DNA of 33,827 nucleotides, from NCBI GenBank assembly GCA_019648995.1, contig BLXT01008222.1, forward strand, positions 46,423-80,249, written 5' to 3'. Every line of letters begins with the position of its first letter. The first letter of the stretch is position 1. Source of the DNA: Plakobranchus ocellatus (lineage: Eukaryota > Mollusca > Gastropoda > Plakobranchidae). The position numbers and the translations under genes are program-made. Of this stretch, positions 11,646 to 20,572 are shown one piece after another. The notes under the pieces were generated by a model. The model did no database searches, was not told the origin of the DNA, and was given only the letters and a program-made list of their open reading frames with translations.

Positions 11646-11763
11646 CACTCATGACAGTAGAAAGCTTGGATGTAAATGGTGAAGCTATGCTGGCATCTCC
11701 CAGCTTGATGACTTGAGCAGATTCTACCTCCTCCATCTCCTTCAGTAGAGTTTGCAACTTTTT
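11646..11763 (-). CDS. ATP13A1: ATP13A1 exon: linker and entry to the C-terminal membrane domain
   Basis: This 118-bp exon encodes 39 residues plus one base of a split codon. It reads [20 protein letters not shown] and continues with [19 protein letters not shown]. The KLGDASIA(A/S)PFTSKLS motif is a P5A-ATPase signature just before the C-terminal membrane helices. The acceptor is TGCTTCACAG before 11763 and the donor is AGTG/GTAAGA after 11646. The exon enters in phase 0, matching the 19210-19371 exon, and leaves with one base (G), which joins TG of the 2823-3019 exon to make Val. The charged KEMEEVE stretch is a poorly conserved linker in this family. The open frames extending beyond both borders are intron read-through. 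No damage is seen. Confidence 0.94.
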
Positions 11764-12149
11764 CTGTGAAGCACAGCATAAAACCATTTTTTAAAAACCA
11801 TGCTCATTCTTCGGTTTGACTTTTGTTATAAATATTCAAAGAACTTACAAATGAAATACTTCTACAGTATGGTAAGCCCATCTAACTTGTTCTGTCTTGT
11901 CAAGTAAAACTCCTGCACATTTCCAGTTTTTGTCTGTTTGCTATTCCTTTGAATGGGAAGGAGGCAGGTGGCAGTGATATACATTCATTTTATCTATTAG
12001 AAAAGACATTCAAACACTTTTTTGCTGCAGGTCCCAACCCCGTTTTGTAGAAGATTAGTCAAACATTAAAAGCAATCTGTTTTTGTTGGAACCCACACAT
12101 GTCCACTTTTTGTTCTCTTAGTTGGCTTTTTTTTCTCAATATGTAAGTA

Positions 12150-12176
12150 TGTAATTGATTTATTGATTTATTATTG
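12150..12176 (-). other. 3' tail of LINE-1
   Basis: Just left of the conserved 3' end (GGACTGGGTATTCC on the minus strand) lies AATAAATCAATAAATCAAT, two to three copies of an 8-base unit containing AATAAA. LINE-2 and LINE-3 end at the same conserved place with only one AATCA unit. A short tandem tail instead of a plain poly-A is known for I-type elements. Confidence 0.6.
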
Positions 12177-12359
12177 GAATACCCAGTCCACCATTAAGCG
12201 GTCATCTCAGGCCTTCTATTCATTCCTTTTCTCTCATAGGCTTCCATTAGATGCTCAAGAAAATTAAAACAAACATAAAAATCCCTTAAAAATTCAATAA
12301 GAAAAACTTTAAAAGGAATCTGCACAAAGCCTCAGATATTTCTGTAGACACCGATTTCC

Positions 12360-12815
12360 TTTAATTAACCAACTATGGCCTCTCGAAAAAGTCTGCACAG
12401 GTCAGTTACACTGAAGTATTTCCTCCTGGTGACTTGAAAGTCTGGGCATTCAATTAAAATATGCCGGGCAGTTTAAAGGCTGTCGCAGGCATAGCAAAAA
12501 GGTTGTTCCTCATTTTTTAAAAGGTAGCTCTGGGTGAGCCATGTGTGGCCCACCCAAAGCCTACACATTACCGCTCCCGTTTTCTGCCTGCTCCTTCACC
12601 TCTTTTGTGGAGGTCTTCTCCCAAATTGGGGAGTACTTCATGGAGCTTGTTTGCCCCCTCAGTATCCCAATTTTTATGCAAACGGTGTGGATGTAAACAT
12701 TTACTTTAGGTTTCAAGTCGGACCAGCAAATGAGTTTTTCCCGAGTATGATGCTCTATTTAGAGCTGCCTTTGCAAGTTTATCCACATTCTCATTCTCCT
12801 GAATGTCTACGTAAG
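12360..12815 (-). pseudogene. LINE-1 ORF2, end of RNase H and C-terminal zinc finger
   Basis: The minus-strand frames match LINE-2 and LINE-3 over the end of RNase H (GNE..DKLA region) and a Cys-x-x-Cys segment (CYACDSL..). This is followed by a conserved block around TGTAC(A/C)..CTTTTGCAAGAG. The front half of RNase H is missing: at about 12811 the sequence jumps to the RT palm (AGCAG/GCTCAGTG). Stops occur in every frame, so this part is non-functional. Confidence 0.7.
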
Positions 12816-12966
12816 CAGGCTCAGTGTAAACTCTTTGTCTGTGGAAATGGACACAGGTGCTCTTCGATACCGAAAACCTGAAACCGTTCTCGAAGACCCA
12901 TTTTTGAACATTATTTATACATAGCTGGATGGTGCACTCAAGATGCTGCAGGTGCTTACCCTCAGC

Positions 12967-13230
12967 GTAAATGGCACGATTGTCTACAAATAAAGATGCG
13001 TTTACATGTTTAGAAACATAGTTAATTATATTATTTATTTAAAGTTAAATAGCATAGGTGATAGAATACTGCCTTGGGCAACACCGTTATCCTGGTGTGT
13101 AAATGGCACAATTGTCTACAAATAAAGATGCGTTTACATGTTTAGAAACATAGTTAATTATATTTATTTATTTACAATTAAATAGCATAGGTGATAGAAT
13201 ACTACCTTGGGCAACACCGTTATCCTGGTG
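12967..13230. repeat. 132-bp tandem duplication inside LINE-1 RT
   Basis: 12967-13098 and 13099-13230 are near-identical direct copies, each covering the RT segment from GVAQGSILSP (motif B) to the FVDN active site (motif C). They differ by a few substitutions and a short gap in a TTTATT stretch. The duplication breaks the RT fold and arose after the element inserted or during its copying. Confidence 0.9.
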
Positions 13231-14202
13231 GTGAGAAGAAGAAAACATGTTCTTCGCTTTAACTTTAAAATGGCTGTCTTTAGGAAAATTTGAAATGAAA
13301 ATGGGCAACCTGCCCCTAAAATCCAGGTCGAAAAGATCTTTTAAAAATCCATACCTCCATGTAGAAGCATTGTTTTTTTCTAGATCGAAAAAAACTGCCA
13401 GAACTTGCGTTTTTCTGGCGAAAGCCTTTTTGATAAAGGTTTCCAATCTGACCAAGTGGTCCAATGTGCTATGGTCCTTCCTGAAACCGCATTGTACATT
13501 TGACAGCAGGTTTCTGGACTCAAGCACATGGACCGGTTGGTCATTCACAATCCGCTAGAGGGTCTTACACAAGCAGCTCGTGAGCGCAATAGGCCTATAG
13601 TTGGAAGGATCAGAAGGATTCTCCCGGGTTTTGGAATTGGAACCACCGAAGCCTCCCTCCAAGATGGGGGGATGTCCTTGGTGGTCCAAATGTTATTAAA
13701 GAGTTTAAGAAGAGTATGCAGGCAGGATTCAGGAAGGTACCTCAGGAACTGATAGTACACACCATCAGGCCCTGTGGCAGACTCGTTAGATTTATTAATT
13801 GAATTTTTAAGTTCCTCCATGATAAAAGGATTATTATACAGTTCATTATTTTCAGTTGAAAAATTTAAATTTTGTTTTTCAGCTCTTTGTTTGGTTTGTT
13901 GGAAATTTTTAGAATAATTTTTTGAGCTGAAGTTTTTTTTAAAAGTTTCAGCCAGATGATCAGCATGATCTTTAGGGTCTGAAATGATCTGGCCGTCTTT
14001 TTTAAGATGACAAGAGGGGCAAAATTTTTGCCTTTAATTTTTCTTATTTTCTTCCAAACGGTTTTAGAGGAATTATTTGAATTTGAAGAGGATAAATATG
14101 TCTTCCAAGACTGTTTCTTGGAATTTTTAATAACAAATTTAGCTTTGGCTTTTTGCTTTTTAAAAATTTATGAAATTTTCAAAAGAAGGCGCTTTAAAAT
14201 AA

Positions 14203-14356
14203 CAGGGATGCCAGTGGCCTCTGACAAAAAGGCAGGAAACTTGTATAGATATAAAGATTTTTCTCAAAGCTGTAGTTAAAGTATAATTGATTTTTAAGTA
14301 ATAAAAATAAGCAAAAAGTTGGAAATCCTGTTTAAATCGGAAAACTCCCATTCCTG
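14203..14356 (+). mobile_element. hAT-like MITE, copy 1, inserted in LINE-1 ORF2
   Basis: A 154-bp segment starts CAGGGATGCCA and ends with the degraded inverse CCCATTCCTG. It is homologous to 32535-32719, whose ends are a cleaner CAGGGATGTCA/TGGCATCCCTG pair. AAATAA flanks both sides (14197-14202 and 14357-14362), consistent with a worn 8-bp hAT target duplication. Removing the insert joins the LINE frame as AQRNYF + KAPSFENF with no gap, which fixes the borders well. There is no transposase; the copy is non-autonomous. Confidence 0.8.
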
Positions 14357-14569
14357 AAATAATTCCTTTGAGCCTTTTTCCTTTCCTGAAGAGCCTGCCT
14401 ACATTCTTGGGTAAACCAGGGCACACGGGTTTTATTTTTCATCCCTTTATGAAAGGGTATGGACGACCTGGCCGCATCGAGCAGTTTTGAAGTAAACTGC
14501 TCGATGTCAGCCACAGAGTTGTCCAAAGAAAGTTTGCATAGGTCTCCGAAACGGCTCCAATCGGCTTTT

Positions 14570-15140
14570 TAAAAATTAAAACTAGTATTTACATTGCTGC
14601 TAAACTTTGAGGACAACGTTAAAAATATAGGAAAGTAATTGCTGCCGCACAGATCACTGTGGGCAGCCCAGGAACACTCCGCGGCAATGGATGGTGAAGC
14701 CATTGCCAAATCAATCGCTGAAGTCGAAAGATATGCCAAATGAACAAAAGTTTGCTCCCCAGAATTTAGAATGATTAAATCATTTTCAGCTGTGAACTCT
14801 TCGAGCATCCTCCCCCGCCCATCCCGGCGGAAGTCCCCTCACGCAGGAAAATGTGCATTGAAGTCTCCCAACACAAGAAAGGGCTTCGGAGGCTGCTCAA
14901 AGAGCTCAGCCAGAGAAAGTTTCGAAACTCGGGAATTGGGAGGCAGGTACAGAGAGCAAACGGTTAGAGTCTTTTCCAGGCAGCTGCAGCAAGCAGGCCA
15001 GTTTTCAGATCAATTTCTGAGAAACGGATTCCGTTTCTAATGAGGGCCGCCTCGCCCCCGTGGAATCCACCCTGCCGAAGAAGCAGACTGTTCAAAGTTA
15101 CTCCTAAAACCGCGAATGTTCCATGAACCATGGTATCCAT
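14570..15140 (-). pseudogene. LINE-1 ORF2 start and endonuclease domain (decayed)
   Basis: The ATG at 15140-15138 opens MDTMV, followed after a one-base slip by WNIRGFRSNF, the usual start of an apurinic-type LINE endonuclease. Further motifs are LYLPPNS, LGDFNAHF (catalytic D and N), SAIDLAMASPS and WAAHSDLCGSNYFPI. The last motif should read SDHFPI, but the catalytic Asp and His are replaced here by Asn and Tyr. The related fragment at 33545-33765 keeps SDHF. Several frameshifts are present, so this domain is dead. Its known role is to nick target DNA for target-primed reverse transcription. Confidence 0.85.
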
Positions 15141-15192
15141 TACAACAGACTATTATTGCTTGGCAGGCCACCCTTTGGCTGGCCTGCCAAGC
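15138..15192 (-). promoter_or_regulatory. UAAUG stop-start junction with upstream hairpin in LINE-1
   Basis: On the minus strand TAATG (15142-15138) overlaps an ORF1-frame stop (TAA) with the first ATG of ORF2. Sixteen bases upstream of the TAA lies a perfect 13-bp stem, GCTTGGCAGGCCA (15180-15192 on the minus strand, paired with 15158-15170), with a 9-base loop. Overlapping UAAUG is known to couple translation of ORF1 and ORF2 in the SART1 LINE. A similar use here is inferred. The TAA is in frame with the 15640-15143 reading frame but not with the 15683-15204 frame, and which frame was ancestral at this end is uncertain. Confidence 0.55.
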
Positions 15193-15203
15193 CTCTGATT
15201 TTC

Positions 15204-15854
15204 TTAGGTTGCTTCACCCCCTCTGTACATGGACCTCGGGGGTAAGGGGTAGGGAGGCGAAGGGGAAGGCGGAGGACCTTGGAGTTTCTCCGCCGGGGGC
15301 GGGGGATGGGATTTGGAGGGGGAGGGAGGGCACTCCATAGGGGAGGCGGAGGCCCTCGGGGAGCTGGGGGTGGAGGAATCCCCCCAGATTGAGGATATAG
15401 CATCTTCAGCATCCATCGCCAGAGGCGCAAAACGATTGACAGTTTCCCTAGGGGCCTCCTGTCTTTTGGACTTTTCGGCCCTACCCTTGGCTGGTACTTC
15501 GGTTTCTGCTGCTCGCTGGGGACTAGGAGCCGGAGAATCCTTCTGGACTTTTTTCCCCTTGGGCGGGGCAGAAGGGGCAGTTTTGCCGCCATCCTTGGGG
15601 AACGCTGCTGGCTTCGTTCGAAGTTGAGACTTGACGGCACAAGAAAACGTTCGTGTTGAAATCATTTTATGGAGTTCAACCACAACTGCCTTACGGGCTT
15701 CCTGAAATGTACTGCTATTCTCAGCTTTGTAATGAAGAATGGCTCAGCCTTCCTTTTGATGGCAACAGAGGCAGCCCCACGAGCTGCCTCTGTGGAAGGC
15801 TTCTTTGCCACGTCGGGTTGTGGGGAGGGGTCAGAAAGTTTTTTTTTGAGTCAT
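15204..15854 (-). pseudogene. LINE-1 ORF1 (gag-like), internally deleted
   Basis: The likely start is ATG at 15854-15852 (MTQKK, with a run of A that has slipped by one base). An N-terminal segment rich in Lys, Ala and Pro (to about 15730) follows, and then a jump into AENSSTFQEARKAVVVELHK, which in LINE-2 lies downstream of the zinc knuckles. The knuckles themselves are absent here. The rest is a long Pro/Ser-rich tail (SAPPKGKK, then many PPSPS stretches). ORF1 proteins of this type bind element RNA through CCHC knuckles, so this copy would lack that activity. Two overlapping minus-strand frames are open across the tail because the Pro-rich code reads well in both. Confidence 0.75.
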
Positions 15855-16230
15855 GAGAAGGGTTTTAAGATTCAGCTCCAGGGCTACATGCCCACCACAA
15901 AACCAAACCAAGGGGACACGTTGCGCGGCACTCCAGCGCTGTATTAGGGCTACCCTGGAGCTATACTCTCAGCAGGGGGTGCGGGACCTCTACTGGGATT
16001 GACCCAAGCCCTATTCAGAGGAAACTGTCCAGCGATTGGGCAGCATGGATCAGTGCTGCCCTCCCGTCTTATGGGGAAAAAGCGGCCAAGGAGGCATGCT
16101 GATGAGTGACAGCCACTATTGCCGGGCCGTCACCACCTCAACCTCCAGGATCCACCCCTCCCCCCATACGGGTCGCACCTAACGGCAAACAAGGCGCCCA
16201 CACTGTTTGGGTGGCCCTCTCAATTATTCC
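15855..16230 (-). other. LINE-1 5' leader (UTR)
   Basis: GC-richer, non-coding sequence immediately upstream of the ORF1 ATG, ending near 16225-16230. There the composition changes and the plus-strand pseudogene begins. No second copy exists in the window for comparison, so both the 5' border and the UTR label are inferred. The plus-strand open frame here (16106 onward) begins in this leader and runs into the pseudogene, so it is not one gene. Confidence 0.45.
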
Positions 16231-16255
16231 CAGCACCGGAGGGCTATGGTGGATA

Positions 16256-17880
16256 GAAATAGAGGATAGTATGAGGAGAAGTGGACTGACGGTAGCGCAG
16301 GAAAGGAAGTGGGGAGACAGGAAGGATACAGAGCACGGAGGATGTGTGTATGGTGCTGCTTGGAAGTACTCTCAAGGGAGTAAAGAAGCAGCAGAGATTG
16401 GAACAAGGTGTTCATGCAAGCCTGCAAACATTTTATGCAAAGGCATTACCGATGATGACAAAAGAAGAATTTTCTAGAGCGTGTGGATAATGTCAAGGGA
16501 CGAGAAACCCAATGGTGGAAGAGAAGAAAGGGGAAGGAGCGAAGTATAAAAAAAGACGTATCCTTTCAGTATCAATTAAAAGTGAATGGTGAAAGGAAAA
16601 AGTATGTTTTGGATTTTTCCTCACGAAATAGGTTTGAAAGAGACATGGGTCCAAGATCAACTGAAAAAGCCGGATAAGGATGAATACAATGGAGAGCCTA
16701 GAAGAAAAAGAATGAGAGATGTAACTGTAAGCGAGAGGAAGAAGGAGATAGTGGAATTTTTGAGAAGTTTACCGAAAGTTGAGTCTCATTATTGCAGGAA
16801 AAGCATCTCGAAGTTGCATTTGGAGCCACCATTTGGCAGCATCTCTGCAGTATGCAGACTCTAAAAATGTTTATGTGAGCATCATCTGTCCAGATTTGTG
16901 TTTGAGGAACAATATGAAGATATGAAGATGGCCATATTCAAGCCCAGAAAAGACCAATAGGATCTTTGTGTTTCCTACCAGGAAGGTAATGTAGAAGATT
17001 CTGTGTATGTCCATCACCGAGCTAAGAAGGAAAGAGTGCAGAAAGAAAAAGAAAAAGAAAAAGATAAAGGAATCGCCCTTGAAAAGGATTCCAAAATAAA
17101 AGTAACCACAGTGGACCTACAGAGTGTTCTGATGTGCCCAATTTAAAAGCATCAGCTTTATACTATTGCAGCATAATATACGTTCATAACTAGACAGTGT
17201 TTGATTTGCTTTCAAAAGGTCTGTTGCTATATAAGGAATAAAAGCAAGGGTGGTCTGAGTGCAAATGAAATTATGCTTCTTGCCTGGTCGATTATCTCAG
17301 TGACTTTGTGAATGATTATGATTGTTTCATTGTATATTCAGATGGCTGTACTGCCCAAAATCTCTATGTCACTCTTTCATCTGCACTGCCATACTTTGCA
17401 GTTAAGCACAATGTTACCATTACAAAAAAGATTAAATAAAAAAGATGTACACAAATGTAGGTAGACAGCGTCCACAGGTAAACTGAAAAAATAAAAAGAT
17501 TCAAATCCGTGGGGACTATGTCACCCAACTGAGGCTGCCAGAAAAGTTCCAAAAGCCTATCGAATCAAACACCTCAAATTTGATTTTTTCAAAAATTTTA
17601 ACAACATAAAAAAGCTTGACCTCAATTCGCCTTGAGAGAAGTGCTGGAGATCCAACTGCGACAGACTTGAGGTGTCTTTTACATTAGTACAAAATTGAAC
17701 ATGAAAATCAGTGGCAGGATCTTCCCATGGGAAGAAACGATTTGCTTCAGATGTTGGAAGAGCCAAAACCCCTCCACCACTCAAGATTGAAAATTCAAAG
17801 ACAAAATTTAAACATTTACAAGAACTGAAACACGTTATCCATGCTGATTATCATCAGTATTATGATTCATTATGCCGCAT
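16256..17880 (+). pseudogene. transposase-like (DUF7869-like) pseudogene
   Basis: The plus strand carries a near full-length but decayed copy of an intronless protein family common in hydrozoans, aphids and molluscs, with no agreed name. In order: a Cys-rich start (CSCKPANILCKGITDDDKRR, 16400-16470), FSIN/GLKETWVQDQL (about 16570-16660), FLRSLPKVESHYCRKSISK (about 16755-16815), KPRKDQ.DLCVSYQ, a Lys/Glu-rich stretch (17030-17090), VTTVDLQSVLMCP, VYSDGCTAQNL (an RNase H-fold-like Asp motif, 17334-17366), FAVKHNVTIT, a degraded KGHTQM-type motif with VDSVH, DPTATDLRCL, and the end HADYHQYYDSL (17839-17873). At least ten in-frame stops and several frameshifts break it. Related families carry a DDE-like catalytic core, so it is probably a dead transposon gene or its derived relative. 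Family membership is recalled, not searched. The first 140 bases are the least certain. Confidence 0.75.
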
Positions 17881-19209
17881 TAGATTATGAGATTTTTTAT
17901 TTCAAGTCGCCCCAGACGTGCAACTATATTGTTCAACTGAATACATTCTTGTATAATCTACCTAATTATTTTAGTAGGAAACTGGTTACACTTTTGTTTT
18001 AAAGCATTGATACTGTTAAGAGTTTTGAATTACCTTTGTTAATTTAGCTCAAAAGCTGAATAATTATAATGATACATAACTATGATGATGCCAATGATGA
18101 TCAATCATTTTAATTTCTATTTTATTTTAACATGTCTGCCTTTTATCTTTTCCATATTTTGTATCTTTTGTGAAGAAAATGACACATTATAGCCTAAACA
18201 GACTTTTTTTTAACAAAACGTATAAGTGTTTGTTTTTGTCTGGATTGAAAGAAAGAAGCCAAAAAGTCACTAGTTTGCTGAATCTTTTCAAACATTTTTG
18301 TTTTTTAAAGTTCAGAGAAAAATTTGTGTTTAAAAAGTGTCATTTAGTTCTTATTGGTCGCAACATCCCTACTCTTTCATTGTTATCTTATCTCAGTTAT
18401 TCTGAGATTGAAAAAATCAGATTTGTTTTTCGTTTAAAATATTTTTTTTTCAGCAGTCACCATAATCAGTATTAAGCACTTGTGTATTCAACCATTGCCA
18501 AGGCTTCCTGCTGTGTTTCCCTGTATGTGTGTCACAATATGGGTGTAATCTACTTGTCACTTAAGCCTCTGTGCTTATTGCGTATGTGTGTTGACATACA
18601 CGAAAAGCAGAAGTTTTCAATGCCCTTTACGTGAATACAACAAATTAATAAGGAACATATTTTTTTCTTTTAATCATTCACTCATATAATGAGAAAATAA
18701 ACTGAAGAATCGAGATGTTTCAACTCATATTAAAAACAAAATACAGTTTCTATCGATTTTCTCTTATTCAGCTAAATGTTACATATGTGGATAGCCATCT
18801 ACAACAACGATATTTTGATAAACGTTAATGATACATTGAGGCAATCAATTACTTTTTGCAGTTAGTCTCTTTTCTAATGACAAAAAAGTTTTGAAAATGA
18901 AATAAAAAGGTACTTTAGCTCTTTGTTTAATAGAGGTCAGTTCTAGCTTATTTCACATCCAGTAAGTTTCTTACAACACTTATGCAGGGGAATGATTATG
19001 AAAGAAATATATTTCATCTTTAATAAAGCTTTTTCAGTTGCTTTCAAAGATATCCAAGCTTTTTTCTGAAGAAAGACATAAATATAGAAGATTGAGCCTT
19101 ATTTTGGTAAGTTAGTAATGATCCGAGCTTGACTGTTCCATATGCCTGTCTGTGCTTGATATCAAGGTCTCATCTTCCTTATCTAATATTATCATTCAAC
19201 TTTGGGTAC

Positions 19210-19371
19210 CTGCTGTGGATGCAAATTCTCCCCTCTGTTGACTGCTCGCTGCTTGGCCACTCTACCCAGTGGACGACCTGAGCCTATCCTTTGGCTTGGA
19301 CCAGGTATTTGAGAAGTTAATGGCTGCTTTGGGTTATTACTGTTACCATCTACAGAGCTGCCAGCATCGTC
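19210..19371 (-). CDS. ATP13A1: ATP13A1 exon: variable linker after the P domain
   Basis: This 162-bp exon encodes exactly 54 residues, from DDAGSSVDGNSNNPKQ to GENLHPQQ. It is rich in Ser, Asn, Pro and Gln, with a recognisable core GRPLGRVAKQRAV that resembles the RTAKQR segment of vertebrate ATP13A1. The acceptor is CTTTCACCAG before 19371 and the donor is CAG/GTACCC after 19210. It is in phase 0 at both ends, fitting the exon at 33166-33227 (which ends KRKDEN) and the exon at 11646-11763 (which begins KKLQT). The longer open frame to 19539 includes intron upstream of the acceptor. In this family the linker between the P domain and the C-terminal helices varies in length and sequence, so the border call rests on splice sites, phase and the AKQR core. 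Confidence 0.85.
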
Positions 19372-20179
19372 CTGGTGAAAGATTAACAGATCAACAGAAT
19401 AATTCAATAAAGAATAGTAAAGTTGCACAGTCAGACTCAAAATTTGAAAAAATAAAAACACACATAAATAAAAACAACAACAACAAAAAAAAACCCCAAA
19501 AGGATGATTACTTATTAGCTTTATCCCAAAAAAAAACACTTAATCATATTAGTATCATCCTGATCAGACCCTTTAACCATTAAAGGACAATTTTTTTCAA
19601 AAGAAAGTTCAAAATTTAATTTTGGAATCTCCCAATAAACGATAAAGTTGACTTTTAATGGTAATAGATGGCATGAGATACTTTATCTTTATAACAGCTT
19701 AAATATTTAGATGTAAAATGTTTTGTGCCAGTTCTGTTGACACTGCTTTGATTCTGATGACAGCTTGTTGGTGTCAGTAGTGACTGATATGCTGTGTGAT
19801 CAGAATGAAGAGAAATAGAGTGTAACACTTGCAAGCAACTTTTCAATAAAAAGATCTCAATATACTTTCTATCTGGCCAAAGCATAATGCTGCAAACAGC
19901 TGAAACATTAACACCATCAACTTTATTTGTTGTTTCAAGACAAAAAATCATAGAAAAAAAAAATTATCAATGTCACTTTCATTCTCATCTGTTTTTGCGT
20001 TCTGGTTTTCTCCTCTCTCTCTCAATGGTAATGATCAAATTTTTCCCTTTTTCTGTTGGGTGTTTACTCTTATTTTCAGCAAAGAATGACAAATGACAAA
20101 TGCATAGCAAAATTCAGCAATACTACTGAAAATGGATTCAATGTAAAATTGTTAACTCTAGCATGAAAAATGATGTTGG

Positions 20180-20572
20180 TGACAACCAAGGTGGTCAGGG
20201 TGAACTAGATACAACAACTGGTGGTTATGAAGCTTAGAGGGATACAACAGTTGTTGGTGAAGGTGAGCTGGACATAGCAGTTGTTGATGGCGAAGGCGAG
20301 ATGGTCATGGCAGTTGTAATGGTAAAGGTGAGGTAGGTATGAAATTTCATGTTGGGAAACTGAAATATGCAAGAGGAGTATTGGTACTGAAAATGAGCTC
20401 GTTACGACTATCGGTGGTGATAAAATGAGCTGGGAATGGACAGTTTTTGGTAGCAAAAGTAAGATAGATGATTGTAATGGTGGTGAAGGTGAGCTAGGTA
20501 TGCCAGACGGGGTAATGAAAGCGAGCTTCTTGTGACAGTTTTGGTGGTGATGGTGGTATAGGTACAACAGGT
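20180..20572. repeat. degenerate minisatellite, unit about 30-36 bp
   Basis: Units of the form GTTGTTGGTGAAGGTGAGCT followed by a (G/T)A(C/T)A-CA block recur about ten times with variable spacing. Examples begin near 20247, 20280, 20313 and 20493. The array creates a 135-residue minus-strand frame with a repeating Asn/Thr-Cys-Cys/Tyr pattern, which I take to be a by-product and not a gene. Confidence 0.65.

Larger units (their letters stand above)
12820..14526 (-). pseudogene. LINE-1 ORF2 reverse transcriptase (decayed, MITE-interrupted)
   Basis: RT motifs appear in order on the minus strand: PWFTQECRQALQERKKAQRN (linker, 14450-14370), ATGPDGVYYQFLRYLP (motif 0/1), PPSWREASVVPIPKPG, QCGFRKDHSTLDHLV (motif 2), FFDLEK (motif A with its Asp), GVAQGSILSP (motif B, where QG is retained) and FVDN (motif C). 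The second Asp of the catalytic FVDD is Asn in both tandem copies. Several frameshifts separate these blocks, and a 154-bp MITE sits at 14203-14356. The thumb segment seen in LINE-2 is deleted. The enzyme would have copied element RNA at a nicked target site. Confidence 0.85.
12150..16230 (-). mobile_element. LINE-1: broken I-superfamily (Nimb-like) non-LTR retrotransposon
   Basis: Reading right to left, the parts are a 5' leader (about 16230-15855), ORF1 pieces (15854-15204), an ORF1/ORF2 junction (15142-15138), apurinic-type endonuclease (about 15138-14570), reverse transcriptase (about 14526-12820), the C-terminal zinc-finger end (about 12815-12360) and a short 3' tail of AATCAATA-like units (12150-12176). 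A gag-like ORF1 with an endonuclease-RT-RNase H ORF2 fits the I superfamily, of which the snail nimbus elements are known members; the clade call is inferred. The copy is dead. It has many frameshifts, a deletion of roughly 0.9 kb between RT and the end of RNase H at about 12811, a 132-bp duplication, an FVDN instead of FVDD active site, and an inserted MITE. Its order of parts is otherwise intact, including the start of the element. Confidence 0.85.
11764..19209 (-). other. ATP13A1: ATP13A1 intron (about 7.4 kb)
   Basis: The donor is GTACCC at 19209-19204, a weaker match to consensus than the other donors, and the acceptor CAG ends at 11764. The intron holds a broken LINE (about 12150-16230) with a MITE inside it and a transposase-like pseudogene (about 16256-17880). 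17880-19209 is AT-rich with no gene that I can recognise. 11764-12150 likewise holds nothing identifiable. Confidence 0.85.

Noticed and set aside
12534-12881. Plus-strand 115-residue frame, with related plus-strand frames at 25530 and 30818
   Set aside because: These are antisense shadows of the LINE RNase H/C-terminal end, which reads meaningfully on the minus strand.
16106-16477. Plus-strand 123-residue frame as a single gene
   Set aside because: Its first part is antisense to the LINE-1 leader, and only the last third matches the transposase-like relic, so the frame crosses a boundary.
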